From: Paenibacillus agilis
Lineage (GTDB): Bacteria > Bacillota > Bacilli > Paenibacillales > Paenibacillaceae
Assembly: GCF_007786455.1 (NCBI RefSeq)
Contig: NZ_VNJK01000001.1
Location: 2,502,074-2,566,073, forward strand
Direction: 5' to 3'
DNA length: 64,000 bases
In this document: positions 8,590-18,140 of the stretch, piece after piece
Position numbering within the stretch: position 1 is the first letter of the stretch
Layout: the number at the start of each line of letters is the position of its first letter
Position numbers and translations under genes: made by a program
Notes under the pieces: model-generated
The model's database searches: none
Seen by the model: only the letters and a program-made list of their open reading frames with translations
What the model was told of the DNA's origin: nothing

Positions 8590-9690
8590 TTACCCTCTTC
8601 CACCAAACAGCAGCTTGGTTACGTATTTATTGAGATGCAGGACTTTGACAGTTACGTAACTGATTAAGAATATAGCCACAACATTGAATACCAAACTAAC
8701 ACTTACACGCAAGAAGGAAGCATCCACTTCGACTCTTCGAGAAATGGCCAGTTCCACGAGCAAGTGAATTAAGTAAATACTAAAGCTTGCTTTGGATAAA
8801 GAACCGATTACAATATGAATTTTATGATTGAGATTCTCATGCATGGAGGTTTCCTTTTCCTGATAGTATAGATAAACCGCCACAGCCATAAAAAATGTCG
8901 TTATCGAAAAATTACCATAGAACATTTCATCCAATGAACCTTTGTATTGGGATACAAAATAAGTTGCTATTGGAGTAATAAAAAATGAGGCAACACCGAT
9001 GTTAAACAACACATGTTTTACCCGTTGGGGCAGTTCATAATGGAATAAGTAGTAACCGAGGACAAAATATCCGAGGAAACCCGTGAAAAGAGGAATATTC
9101 ATACTAATAATATAAAGAGATTGGCCTGTTACTCGAACTACAGTATCAGAGATAAGCTGATAAACGATACTAATCGTAAACCAGCCAATAATGAAATATC
9201 TTAAATCTTTTTCGCCGCATACTTTTACCAATTTACTTATTAATGGAACCGTCATATAGATGGCAATAATCACATAAAGAAACCATAGATGGACATAGTT
9301 CTGATTCATAATCAATCGATAGCCGAATCCTGGAACATACTGCCACAATGTTAGCTCATATTTTAATATGTAAAATTGATTGTAAAGGTCATATATGATT
9401 GACCAACTCACCAATGCGAGAAATAGCGGCAAGATTCTTTTGATATAAAAGGAACGATAGGATGTGACATTAACCTTAAGCATCATCGCCCCACTAATCA
9501 TAAAAAATACGGGTACTGCAAATCTTGCAATCGAGTTCAATATATTACTGAACCACCATGATGAAGAATTAAAGTCAGTTGATCGTATTAATAAATCTGC
9601 AGTCGTATGCAGTGCGATAACCGCAACAATCGACAAAATCCTGAGTATATCTATATAAATAATTCGATTCGGTTTTGCAGCGGGCTCCAT
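8590..9690 (-). CDS. Acyltransferase-3 family membrane protein
   Basis: 366 residues with about ten hydrophobic segments. The N-terminus has the family signature (YIDILRILSIVAVIALHTTA), with the conserved His in the first membrane helix and Arg in the loop after helix 2 or 3. Members add O-acetyl or O-succinyl groups to surface sugars; IcaC of the staphylococcal PNAG system is a relative. AGGAGG precedes the ATG at eight bases. It lies between a processive GT2 and a GH18 protein in one transcription unit, so it probably decorates or helps export the same polymer. The acyl group cannot be read from sequence. Confidence 0.8.
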   Translation of the reverse strand: MEPAAKPNRIIYIDILRILSIVAVIALHTTADLLIRSTDFNSSSWWFSNILNSIARFAVPVFFMISGAMMLKVNVTSYRSFYIKRILPLFLALVSWSIIYDLYNQFYILKYELTLWQYVPGFGYRLIMNQNYVHLWFLYVIIAIYMTVPLISKLVKVCGEKDLRYFIIGWFTISIVYQLISDTVVRVTGQSLYIISMNIPLFTGFLGYFVLGYYLFHYELPQRVKHVLFNIGVASFFITPIATYFVSQYKGSLDEMFYGNFSITTFFMAVAVYLYYQEKETSMHENLNHKIHIVIGSLSKASFSIYLIHLLVELAISRRVEVDASFLRVSVSLVFNVVAIFLISYVTVKVLHLNKYVTKLLFGGRG

Positions 9691-9736
9691 TGTTCTTTCC
9701 TCCTAGTTGCTCATATAACAGTCTCGTGTTGGTATT

Positions 9737-11062
9737 TTAGCTAATAGAAGCTACACCTTTTCGTTCTACATAGCCCCAGCCTTCATCGTTGTCGAAGTAT
9801 TTGAACGTTCCAACGATTGTTAAGTACGTTAACAGATTACGATACGTAAAGATTTCGACCTGGCTGAATATAAACATGTGAATGTAATCTTTCCACGTAT
9901 AATTGCTTCCATATTTTTTGCATAAATATAGCGAGATAATGATTTGGATCGCATTTACAAATATAGACATGAAAAACAATAGGAACGCGACGAATAAATT
10001 ACCGCCAATAAGCAGCGTTTGTAAAATAAAGAAGATCGTTGTAAACGCCGTTAAGGTTCCTAAAATAAAACCATCGATAGCAAAAAAGATACTTACGCCA
10101 AAGCTGAACTTCTGGGACAGCTTCGACCAATAAATTAAGATGCAATCGATAAAAGCTTTTTGCCATCGAATTCTTTGCTTATAGAAGTTTTTAATATTTT
10201 CAGGGCATTCCGTATAGCACACCGCCTCAGGTGCGTAGACAAGACGTTTTTTGAGGTTGTTCGCTTTCAAATACTCGTGAATTTTGAGTGTAATATCGAT
10301 ATCCTCGCCTACTGTGCTGCGGAATCCATTAACCTCCATTAAGAGATCTTTATAAAAAGCCCCAAATGCACCGGAAATGACAACAATCGAATTAAAGGCA
10401 GACTGCGTTAACTTCCGTACATAGAAACCATGAATATAGCTTATAATCTGGCTTTTAATTATGCCTTTCCCTGTAAACTTCTCAAAGATGACGCCGTTTT
10501 TCTTCTCAGCACCCTGTACGATCTTGACTGTACCGCCCACAGCGACTACAACTTGATCATGAAAATACTGATTAATATATTTAAGCGAGTTTACTTCCAG
10601 CATGCTGTCTGCATCCAAGGTGATAACAATATCAGCATGGGCACAATCAATTCCCGCGTTAAGAGAGTCGGCTTTACCACCATTATGTTTATCAATGACA
10701 TAAATATTACGGTGTTTCTTCGAGCGATATAATTGTTTAATCGGCTGATAGGCTAGTCGTTCGTCTGCTTTACGACGATATATTTGCAAATCCAACAACT
10801 CATCGAGCTTCGATAAAGTACCATCTGTTGAGCCATCATTAATGATGATAAGTTCGTAGTTTTTATAACGTATTCCTTGCGCCGCATCGATACAGTTCTT
10901 AATCGTAAGCTCCTCGTTATAGGCAGGCACGAGTACAGATATCGACTTTTCCGCAAGTTTAGGCTTCAGTTTCTTCACTTTGCTTGCAAAAAGGGGAATG
11001 AATGTATAGAGCGTTTGAAAGACTAAAAAGGTAATTGTTGTTACATAAAGAAAATATGACAT
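9737..11062 (-). CDS. Processive family 2 glycosyltransferase (IcaA/PgaC/NodC-like)
   Basis: About 441 residues with one N-terminal and several C-terminal membrane helices. The GT-A core has NDGSTDG, TLDADS (DxD), GEDIDIT (third Asp) and QRIRWQ (the QxxRW motif of processive synthases such as cellulose, hyaluronan and PNAG synthases). The ATG at 11060-11062 is preferred because AAGGAG lies eight bases upstream; a GTG three codons earlier overlaps that site. As the first gene of a three-gene operon (46 bases before the acyltransferase) it should polymerise an N-acetylhexosamine or related sugar and push it across the membrane. PNAG-like product is a guess based on the GH18 partner. Confidence 0.85.
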   Translation of the reverse strand: MSYFLYVTTITFLVFQTLYTFIPLFASKVKKLKPKLAEKSISVLVPAYNEELTIKNCIDAAQGIRYKNYELIIINDGSTDGTLSKLDELLDLQIYRRKADERLAYQPIKQLYRSKKHRNIYVIDKHNGGKADSLNAGIDCAHADIVITLDADSMLEVNSLKYINQYFHDQVVVAVGGTVKIVQGAEKKNGVIFEKFTGKGIIKSQIISYIHGFYVRKLTQSAFNSIVVISGAFGAFYKDLLMEVNGFRSTVGEDIDITLKIHEYLKANNLKKRLVYAPEAVCYTECPENIKNFYKQRIRWQKAFIDCILIYWSKLSQKFSFGVSIFFAIDGFILGTLTAFTTIFFILQTLLIGGNLFVAFLLFFMSIFVNAIQIIISLYLCKKYGSNYTWKDYIHMFIFSQVEIFTYRNLLTYLTIVGTFKYFDNDEGWGYVERKGVASIS

Positions 11063-11526
11063 GTCTCTCACTCCTTTTCTCTATTTTTACGATAAAACGA
11101 TAACCTCACGTGCTGCGAATACTTGTTGCTCGGGCTCGCCCACCTCTCCCTACCAAGAATTAGGTAATTTTCACTACTACTATCAAACTACTTTTTTGAT
11201 TTCCGAAAGTAAAACCGCATTAATTTTGAAGAAAACGAATACATCCCCATTTTTCAGGCATTTTCTTCCTCAAGATCCTTTTTTCTTGAAAATCAATATT
11301 TAATCAAATCTTAATATTAATGACATCAAAATGTATAAACGTACGCTTTTTATACGATAAACACTTTGTTACTATAGACTTTGATAACTTTTTAATACAT
11401 AATTCCATACATAGCTTTATATAAAGCAGAACATAACCGTTCGAAATTAGTAGTATGTTGTTTTGTAATTTGTATGTTATTTTATAATATGGTTATATTA
11501 GTTAATCTCTCAAATTTGTAAAATCT
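11063..11526. other. AT-rich divergent intergenic region
   Basis: About 460 bases between the leftward GT2 operon and the rightward DUF1835 gene. It should hold both promoters. A TATAAT lies at 11483-11488 for the plus direction, with a poor TTGTTT at 11458-11463 (19-base spacing). No operator-like palindrome was noticed. Confidence 0.35.
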
Positions 11527-11533
11527 AAAGGAA

Positions 11534-12589
11534 GTGTCTATCATTCAGCTGCCGAAAAAAGCAATAATCGATATGATCAGAGCTCAAACGGAGAAAGAAA
11601 GCAAACTTCACCTGATGCATGTGATGAGTATTGTAGAGACGATGAAAGAAAATAAAGATGTACAAGAACAAGGCTATGATTGGCTCATTCAAATCTATGA
11701 AAAAATGACGGCTCCAAGAGTGACACATCGTTGGGAACCAACGGAGAACTGTGCACGTGTACATATCGTTGTTGGCGACTCATTTGCTGGGAGTATGAAA
11801 AATGCATTACGCAAGTTAGGGCGAGAGCACAGTGATACATTCATTTGCTTGCGGGATCATTACGCGTATGGTCCATTGTGGCACTTTCATGAAAAAGAAG
11901 GACTGCTTCGAAGGCAGGAATGGCTGCAAAATCATATCCAATCTGATGATGATGATAGAGATACTATTTTCCGTTCAAATGAACAATTAGCGCAGCAATT
12001 TGATAGCATTCCACCCTCTGCCTCCATCTATGTGTGGGGAGCAAACAATGCACACGAGCAAAGTGGATTACGATATGCGATCTATATGCTGCGCGATAAA
12101 TCAAACAAGATATTTGTATGTGACGCCGTTGATGCCGAGCAGCAGCTATTTCATACGCCTCCCCCTACTCAGCAATGGTATACTTCTGGAGAATTGAACA
12201 CGGAGAAGTTAGTACCTATTTTGGAACTTAGCCAGGCCTATACGCCTATTGATGTTGAGGAAAGACTGGGGTTGGAGCAAGAGTGGCTGGTACTCGCAGA
12301 AGATACCGGAAGTTTACGTGTTATCCAAGACGGAAAAGTGGCAAATGTGCCAGCGGACTCCTATGATGCCTACTTGCTTCAAACGGTAGAACAACTGCAT
12401 CAACAGCAAGAAGAATATAATTTTATAAAATCTGCCCGCGTTATCGGTCAAGCATTAAGCTCGGCACAACAATATGTAAGCGACTGTTATTTCGAATATC
12501 GATTGCGCGAGCTCATATACGCTGGCAAGCTTGAGATTAAGGGAATACCACGAGCAATGAGATATTACAGTGTCAGAAAACCTATTTAA
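11534..12589 (+). CDS. DUF1835 domain-containing protein
   Basis: 351 residues from the first usable start. Residues about 74-190 carry the DUF1835 signature (VHIVVGDSFAGSMKNAL, then DHYAYGPLW), and the C-terminal part resembles the helical DUF3658 partner domain. The biochemical role of the family is not known. The start is unclear: AAAGGAAG (11527-11534) directly abuts the GTG at 11534, while an in-frame ATT at 11543 has ideal eight-base spacing, and the next ATG is at 11573. The gene stands alone, followed by a strong terminator. Confidence 0.7.
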   Translation: MSIIQLPKKAIIDMIRAQTEKESKLHLMHVMSIVETMKENKDVQEQGYDWLIQIYEKMTAPRVTHRWEPTENCARVHIVVGDSFAGSMKNALRKLGREHSDTFICLRDHYAYGPLWHFHEKEGLLRRQEWLQNHIQSDDDDRDTIFRSNEQLAQQFDSIPPSASIYVWGANNAHEQSGLRYAIYMLRDKSNKIFVCDAVDAEQQLFHTPPPTQQWYTSGELNTEKLVPILELSQAYTPIDVEERLGLEQEWLVLAEDTGSLRVIQDGKVANVPADSYDAYLLQTVEQLHQQQEEYNFIKSARVIGQALSSAQQYVSDCYFEYRLRELIYAGKLEIKGIPRAMRYYSVRKPI

Positions 12590-12632
12590 CTAATAGGTTG
12601 CAGCAATTAGTTCCCGTCCCTTTTCAAAAGAT

Positions 12633-12677
12633 ACGAGAGTGCCGCACATAAACGATGTGTGGCACTCTCGTTTTTTG
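12633..12677 (+). terminator. Rho-independent terminator after the DUF1835 gene
   Basis: A stem of about 16 pairs (ACGAGAGTGCC arm at 12632 onward, matching arm ending at 12671) with a short loop and six T. It lies 43 bases after the stop. Confidence 0.9.
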
Positions 12678-12781
12678 TTTCCTTACAAGGTTGTCACCTT
12701 ATTGAAAGTAAAATGAATGGGAACGATAAGATAACTTTTCTATAATAAACCAAGTAATTCATGCATGTTAGGAGTTGTCTT

Positions 12782-13819
12782 ATGGAAAAAACACAATTAC
12801 AGCACAGAATTGATACCCTTGATTATTTACGCGGTTTTGCTTTACTCGGCATCATCTTTATGAATATCATTGGTCTGATATCCCCTGATCTTCCTGCCGT
12901 AAATACGATGGATGCAGCTTATCAGCGATTTCTTTATTTATTTGTAGAGGGACGATTCTACTCGATATTCTCCTTTCTATTCGGCATTGGCTTTTATATT
13001 TTTATGACTCGTGCATTAGCAAAGGGCAACAACGGTTACATCTTGTTCCTTCGTCGTATCGTCGCATTATTTGCAATTGGATTTATTCATCAAATGTTTC
13101 AACCTGGTGAAGCCTTAGCTCTATATGCCATTTGTGGGCTGCTTCTCATTCCTTTTTACAAACTGTCTAAGCACATTAACTTATTAATTGCCCTTGCTGG
13201 CATTAGCCTATTCGGTTACTTGGGCGATAAGTTATTGCTAACGTTCCCGTTGATTTTATTAGGACTCGCAGTAGGCCAGTATCGTATCTTTGAGCGGCTG
13301 GCTAGCTTACAGAAGCAAGTCTGGGGCTTTACGATCATCATGATGCTGCTTTCAGCAGCTGGCCTATGGTATCAGGTTCAATATCTTCCTAGCGAACCGT
13401 TCATCCCTTACGTGATAGCAGGCGACCTCGATCCTTTTCTTATACAAGTGAATCAATTTTTAACCATAGGAATTATGATTGGTCCCCTCGTATCTGCAGC
13501 ATTTGTAGGTATGTTGATCCTATTGCTGCAAATGAAAGCTGTTCAAACGTTGCTGGCACCGTTAAAGTATTATGGCCGTATGGCGTTAACGAACTATTTA
13601 AGCCAAACTGCTCTCATTCTTTTGGCTACTCAATGGTTTCAGCAATCTGGCACCATCACGTACATGGAAACATTTTATATTTGTCTCGCGATCCATTTTA
13701 TTTTGATTATGTTGAGCATGGCTTGGCTACGATTCTTCAAAATGGGACCGATGGAATGGCTGTGGCGAGCAGTCACATACATGCAGCTTCCTCCTTTGTT
13801 GAAGAAAAATGATAAATAA
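12782..13819 (+). CDS. DUF418 (YeiB-like) membrane protein
   Basis: 345 residues with about eight to ten membrane segments. The N-terminus RIDTLDYLRGFALLGI and the following EGRFYSIFSFLFGIGF are the hallmark of the DUF418/YeiB family; GRMALTNYLSQT near 270 matches its C-terminal domain. The ATG at 12782 has AGGAG seven bases upstream; an ATG seven codons earlier lacks a ribosome site. Function of the family is not established, and transport or membrane-lipid roles have been suggested. A TATAAT at 12741-12746 may be its -10 box, without a clear -35. It ends at its own terminator, so it is monocistronic. Confidence 0.8.
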   Translation: MEKTQLQHRIDTLDYLRGFALLGIIFMNIIGLISPDLPAVNTMDAAYQRFLYLFVEGRFYSIFSFLFGIGFYIFMTRALAKGNNGYILFLRRIVALFAIGFIHQMFQPGEALALYAICGLLLIPFYKLSKHINLLIALAGISLFGYLGDKLLLTFPLILLGLAVGQYRIFERLASLQKQVWGFTIIMMLLSAAGLWYQVQYLPSEPFIPYVIAGDLDPFLIQVNQFLTIGIMIGPLVSAAFVGMLILLLQMKAVQTLLAPLKYYGRMALTNYLSQTALILLATQWFQQSGTITYMETFYICLAIHFILIMLSMAWLRFFKMGPMEWLWRAVTYMQLPPLLKKNDK

Positions 13820-13836
13820 GTGTTAACGCAAACACT

Positions 13837-13880
13837 AGCCCTGTCCGGTACCCTTAAGTGAAACGGACGGGGCTTTTTTT
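13837..13880 (+). terminator. Rho-independent terminator after the DUF418 gene
   Basis: The AGCCCTGTCCG arm (13837-13847) pairs with 13864-13874, with one mismatch, a 16-base loop and seven T. Confidence 0.85.
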
Positions 13881-14267
13881 GTTCCTATTTGTAAAATCAC
13901 GCCTCCGTTTGTTGCACACACCACTCAACCTTACTATGCCAATATTCGCATTTGACGGATCACTTTCCGAGTCACTTCGAGCAAGCAAGCAGAGCTAAAG
14001 CTTGGCCGTAATTCCCCTTTAAACACGCCGTTCTAATCACCTTTGTCTAGAATATACTTGAACAGTAATTTTGCCCGCAGCCTTTTGGAATGAGACACTC
14101 TCTTAAGGTATATGAACTGAAAAGATGGGTCCATAGTTTGTTATATTGTCTGCATTCATCTACCCAACGCTTCTTCTAACATAGTGGTCGTCCAACTATT
14201 TCAAATCCTCATAAGAAAGCACGCAACTTTTTACCTAGAAAAATGGCGAGCGGCTGTTCTAATCATG
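13881..14267. other. Intergenic region upstream of the PfpI-GlgX-AGE cassette
   Basis: About 390 bases with no supported gene. It should contain the promoter of the downstream six-gene run. No good sigma-A -35/-10 pair was found by eye, so an alternative sigma factor (for example a general-stress type) is possible but not shown. Confidence 0.35.
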
Positions 14268-14291
14268 AGAAGGAGATGATGATCCATTAAC

Positions 14292-14933
14292 GTGCAACCT
14301 GGTTTTTATCATGCTGAAGGAAAAGTAAAAGGCAAAATCGGAGTACTTATCGAGTCCCATTATGACGAAACCGAATTCCGAGTATTTAATGCGTACTTTC
14401 CATCTCAAGGCTTTGAGGTCGAGTACATTAGTAACCTGTGGGGGAATGGACAGCTCATCTTCACAGGTAATGATATGACAAGTCAGGTTGCCGTACAAGT
14501 CGATGTTTCAGCACGTAAGCCAACTGACTATGACGGAATTATTCTTATTGGTGGATATGCAATGGACCGACTCCGCTATGAAGCGAACCCCGTTCAAGGG
14601 CAGAGCAACCAAGCACCTGCTGTACAATTTCTGCGTGAAGCCGTGAAAGTCATGGATGAGGGAAAAGTTTTTGTAGGTACCATTTGCCATAGCTTATGGT
14701 TATTTTGTGCGGATCCTGCCTTGCTGCGCGGAAGAAGAGTTACCTGTTCCCATAACATTTTGTACGATGTGCAAAATGCAGGAGCAACTGTAGTTTTCGA
14801 TGGCAATCAGACCAGTGAGCTTATTCAAGAGGGTCATTTCATTACTGGAAAGCACCCGGAAGTGGTTAGTGAATTTGTAGAAAAGTTCGCAAGCAGCATC
14901 TTAAAACAGGAAGGAAGAGTAATCACGCCATGA
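14292..14933 (+). CDS. PfpI/DJ-1 superfamily protein
   Basis: 213 residues. The fold is class I glutamine-amidotransferase-like (PfpI/DJ-1): KIGVLIESHYDETEF at the N-terminus contributes the conserved acidic residue, GIILIGGY lies mid-protein, and the nucleophile elbow reads GTICHSLWL, with Cys followed by His as in PfpI. Relatives are stress-linked peptidases, chaperones or deglycase-type enzymes. The start is ambiguous: AGAAGGAG (14268-14275) is 16 bases from the GTG at 14292, whereas an in-frame ATT at 14286 has ten-base spacing. It is first in a run of genes with small gaps or overlaps, and it overlaps the next gene by four bases. Confidence 0.75.
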   Translation: MQPGFYHAEGKVKGKIGVLIESHYDETEFRVFNAYFPSQGFEVEYISNLWGNGQLIFTGNDMTSQVAVQVDVSARKPTDYDGIILIGGYAMDRLRYEANPVQGQSNQAPAVQFLREAVKVMDEGKVFVGTICHSLWLFCADPALLRGRRVTCSHNILYDVQNAGATVVFDGNQTSELIQEGHFITGKHPEVVSEFVEKFASSILKQEGRVITP

Positions 14934-15499
14934 AAAAGAGAGTGAATTATTATCAAGGATTGGCAGCGAATTACTCCAAACCTGGACTCGTATCTATCGA
15001 GCAGCAGGATGAGCTCATACATTTTGCCTTACAATATGCCGCTCTCAAAGAAGCAGTGCTTCCTGTTGTCGATAAGGATTATACCCTTGAACAGATTGAA
15101 AAAGAGAATAAAGATTGGTGGCCAACACATTGTGAGGCGCTTCGACAAGGGCGCGGCGATATATTGACAGAAGAATACCGAGAGGATCTGGTTTATTTTT
15201 GTCAGGATGGTCCTTTTTATGGACTGGATCAGCAGAAAGAAAGAGAGAAGCACTGGTGGGCGCTGCTGGCACAACCTGGCGTTGAAATGACCTGGCCGAT
15301 CGTCATGTTCCACGGTGAGTTTGTTCATTTTGAGTGGAACTGCATTGATCTTGAAACGAATGAAACGATTGCTAAAGGTACAGTCAACTGGGTGCGCAGA
15401 GGACATCGCGGCGCTTGTTACTACAAGAGTGAACAATTGACGTTCTATCGGGATGTATTTGCCCCACCGGAACTGCTCGAGTATATTTCAAAATCATAA
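14930..15499 (+). CDS. NTF2-like (SnoaL-type) protein
   Basis: 189 residues. The length and pattern (N-terminal helices, then FYGLDQQKEREKHWW and strands such as VMFHGEFVHFEWN and GTVNWVRRGHRG) suit the NTF2-like cone fold used by SnoaL-type isomerases, dehydratases and small binding proteins. No catalytic residue can be assigned safely. The ATGA overlap with the PfpI gene suggests coupled translation. In the cassette it may bind or modify the same small carbonyl or sugar compound as its neighbours; this is inference from context only. Confidence 0.5.
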   Translation: MKKRVNYYQGLAANYSKPGLVSIEQQDELIHFALQYAALKEAVLPVVDKDYTLEQIEKENKDWWPTHCEALRQGRGDILTEEYREDLVYFCQDGPFYGLDQQKEREKHWWALLAQPGVEMTWPIVMFHGEFVHFEWNCIDLETNETIAKGTVNWVRRGHRGACYYKSEQLTFYRDVFAPPELLEYISKS

Positions 15500-15516
15500 A
15501 TAAAGGAGCATATCCT

Positions 15517-16056
15517 ATGCCATGTGTAGAAATTAAAATTAGCGGAATCGAACTTACAGAAGAGTTCCATACACTTGTGGAATCGTCATTAACCTCAGCC
15601 TTGCAAGAAGAAATTTCCCACGTCTTTCCGATAGAGCTTGGCTTCACTGAAGGCTCTAAAGAATTCGAGGTTTGTCGACAGATTGCGCATAACATTATGC
15701 CGGGCTGGACTTGGATCACACTGGAGGAAGCTCGCTGGGCTGTCAGAGGCCGTGTCGATTCGGATGCGGTAACGGCAAGAGTTCATGTACTACTGTTGGC
15801 GAATGCCGTATACACCCCTTACCGTCAAGAAGTTGCGCAGAAAGTTAAAGAAGTCATTCTTCCTATACTGAAATCAAGTGGCAAACCCGTCCATCTATTC
15901 GTTGATGTCATTGAAGGCGAAGTCGACATGACGCTTCCGAAAGACTTATTCGAGCCTTATCTTCGAGATGCTTCCGATAAGTTACTGACACCTGGCGGAG
16001 TGGTTCAGTTCATAATGGCAGAAACGATGAAGGCGTTGGAAAATGAGCGAGTTTAA
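15517..16056 (+). CDS. Unknown protein with tautomerase-like N-terminus
   Basis: 179 residues, start ATG after AAAGGAG at eight bases. I do not recognise the family. It begins Met-Pro, then alternating strand-like residues (PCVEIKISG), and has a second strand/helix unit (VTARVHVLLLANAVY, then a helix with QKVKEVIL). An N-terminal proline followed by a beta-alpha-beta unit is the hallmark of the tautomerase (4-OT/MIF) superfamily, where Pro2 is the catalytic base, so a two-unit tautomerase-like protein is possible. It overlaps the debranching enzyme gene by 14 bases and is clearly in the same operon. Confidence 0.45.
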   Translation: MPCVEIKISGIELTEEFHTLVESSLTSALQEEISHVFPIELGFTEGSKEFEVCRQIAHNIMPGWTWITLEEARWAVRGRVDSDAVTARVHVLLLANAVYTPYRQEVAQKVKEVILPILKSSGKPVHLFVDVIEGEVDMTLPKDLFEPYLRDASDKLLTPGGVVQFIMAETMKALENERV

Positions 16057-18130
16057 GACGTTAGCTCCTCTGCCCTATCGTGTTCGTGAAGGAAACGCTC
16101 ATCCGCTGGGTTCAACCGTCACCAACGACGGCGTCAATTTTTCTGTATATTCCGAACATGCCACATCGGTAACGCTACTCCTATTTCAGCAAGACGGTGA
16201 CTTGGAGCCCATACAGGAAATTCGCTTGGACCCAATAACGAACCGAACGTCTTGTTTTTGGCATGTGTTTGTTGACTATCTTAAGCCGGGAGTTCAATAT
16301 GCATATCGAGTGGACGGTCCGAATCTACCCGAAGCTGGATTGCGTTACAACCCCAATAAAGTACTGATTGACCCCTATGCGAAAGGGAACTCTGATACGT
16401 TATGGGAACGAGTGGACGCCTGCCATGCAGAAGATAATTTACATACTTCTATGCGCAGCGTAGTCATCGATTACCAAGATTACGATTGGGAAGACGATAA
16501 ACCGCTGCAGCGTCCGATTCAAGATTGTATCATTTATGAAATGCATGTTAGAGGCTTCACTGCCTCACCTACCTCCAACGTCACGCATCCGGGTACATTC
16601 CGTAGTGTGATTGAGAAAATACCCTATCTTCAACAACTAGGTGTAACCGCAGTAGAGCTGCTCCCTGTGTTTGAATTCGATGATAAAGAAATTGTTCGCG
16701 TCGTTGACGGGCATGAGCTCTACAATTATTGGGGTTACAGTACAATTGGATATTTTGCACCGGACTCTAGATATTGCGTAGATCCTCAGCTTGGATCACA
16801 TATTAATGAGTTTCGTGACATGGTCAAGGCACTGCATCAAGCAGGAATCGAAGTCATCCTCGATGTCGTCTATAATCATACGAACGAAGGCAATCACGAA
16901 GGCCCTGCTATTAGCTTCAAGGGCTTCGACAATCTTACCTACTACTACCTCTCCTCGCAAAATAAATACTACTATATGGACTACACCGGCTGCGGCAACA
17001 CCTTCAATGTCAATCATCCTGTAGTTGAGAAGCTGATTCTCGACAGTCTAGAGTTTTGGGTCAAAGAAATGCATGTCGACGGATTCCGATTCGATGAAGG
17101 CTCCGTGTTGACCCGAGATGAAAATGGCATTCCAACTCAACATCCCCCTGTTCTGTGGAACATCGAGCTTAGTGACTCACTTGCCAATACAAAGCTATTT
17201 ACAGAGGCATGGGATGCAGCAGGCCTATATCAGATCGGCTCCTTCCCAGGCTACAGCTGGGCAGAATGGAATGGGCGTTACCGCGATGACATACGCCGAT
17301 TCGTGCGCGGAGATGCTGGCATAGTTAATGACGTCGCAACCCGCATCTCCGGCAGTTCCGATTTGTATAACCACCACTTGCACGGACCTATCAACAGTTT
17401 AAATTTCATTACCTGCCATGACGGATTCACGATGATGGACCTTGTATCTTACAACGAGAAGCATAACTGGGCCAATGGCGAGTCCAATCAAGACGGAATT
17501 AATGAAAACTACAGCGCCAATTATGGATATGAAGGCGACACTTCGGACGAAGGCATTCAAGCTTTTCGTTTGCAACAAGTAAGAAACTTCATTTCGATCC
17601 TCATGATTTCCCAAGGTGTTCCCATGCTGCTCGCAGGTGATGAGATGGGAAATTCCCAGTATGGCAATAACAACGCCTATTGTCAGGATAATGAGATTAG
17701 TTGGATCGACTGGACCCTCACAGAGACGAACGAGAGTCTCATTCATTTCTGCAAGAAGCTAATAAATCTACGCAAATCAGTAAAGAGCCTGCGCAGAAAG
17801 ACGTTCTTTACCGGAGCTGTCAATGATCGCGGATTTAAAGATTTAGATTGGCATGGCTGTAAGCTGTACAGTCCAGGTTGGAACAATCCGTCATCTCGTG
17901 TATTGGCATTAACGCTTGGTTCCTTTGTGTCAGATGAGCCCGATCTATACGTAGCGCTCAATATGGAGCAGCAACTATTAGCATTTGAAGTTCCTCCTGC
18001 CCCGGCAGGAAGTGCGTGGAAAGTTTACAGTGATTCTTCCTTTCTGCATGAAGATGGAGAGATCATACACGCACAAGAAATCGAGGTTCAATATCATAGT
18101 GTGCTCATCTTAACCCTTGAAAAGATATAG
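16043..18130 (+). CDS. glgX: Glycogen debranching enzyme / isoamylase (GlgX type, GH13)
   Basis: 695 residues. A CBM48-like N-terminal domain (about 10-130: GSTVTNDGVNFSVYSEHA) precedes a GH13 barrel. Conserved regions are DVVYNHT, GFRFDEGSVL (nucleophile Asp near 349), TEAWDAAGLY (acid Glu near 388) and CHDGFTMMDL (transition-state Asp near 459), then LLAGDEMGNSQYG. This is the GlgX/isoamylase set, which cleaves alpha-1,6 branches of glycogen. The Glu-Gly after the nucleophile replaces the Leu-Ala/Ser of E. coli GlgX, a feature I associate with cyanobacterial-type homologues. There are no glycogen synthesis genes nearby; instead it is joined to PfpI-like and epimerase-like genes, which suggests a dedicated stress or compatible-solute role rather than bulk glycogen turnover. 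Confidence 0.88.
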   Translation: MSEFKTLAPLPYRVREGNAHPLGSTVTNDGVNFSVYSEHATSVTLLLFQQDGDLEPIQEIRLDPITNRTSCFWHVFVDYLKPGVQYAYRVDGPNLPEAGLRYNPNKVLIDPYAKGNSDTLWERVDACHAEDNLHTSMRSVVIDYQDYDWEDDKPLQRPIQDCIIYEMHVRGFTASPTSNVTHPGTFRSVIEKIPYLQQLGVTAVELLPVFEFDDKEIVRVVDGHELYNYWGYSTIGYFAPDSRYCVDPQLGSHINEFRDMVKALHQAGIEVILDVVYNHTNEGNHEGPAISFKGFDNLTYYYLSSQNKYYYMDYTGCGNTFNVNHPVVEKLILDSLEFWVKEMHVDGFRFDEGSVLTRDENGIPTQHPPVLWNIELSDSLANTKLFTEAWDAAGLYQIGSFPGYSWAEWNGRYRDDIRRFVRGDAGIVNDVATRISGSSDLYNHHLHGPINSLNFITCHDGFTMMDLVSYNEKHNWANGESNQDGINENYSANYGYEGDTSDEGIQAFRLQQVRNFISILMISQGVPMLLAGDEMGNSQYGNNNAYCQDNEISWIDWTLTETNESLIHFCKKLINLRKSVKSLRRKTFFTGAVNDRGFKDLDWHGCKLYSPGWNNPSSRVLALTLGSFVSDEPDLYVALNMEQQLLAFEVPPAPAGSAWKVYSDSSFLHEDGEIIHAQEIEVQYHSVLILTLEKI

Positions 18131-18140
18131 GAGGTTTTAT

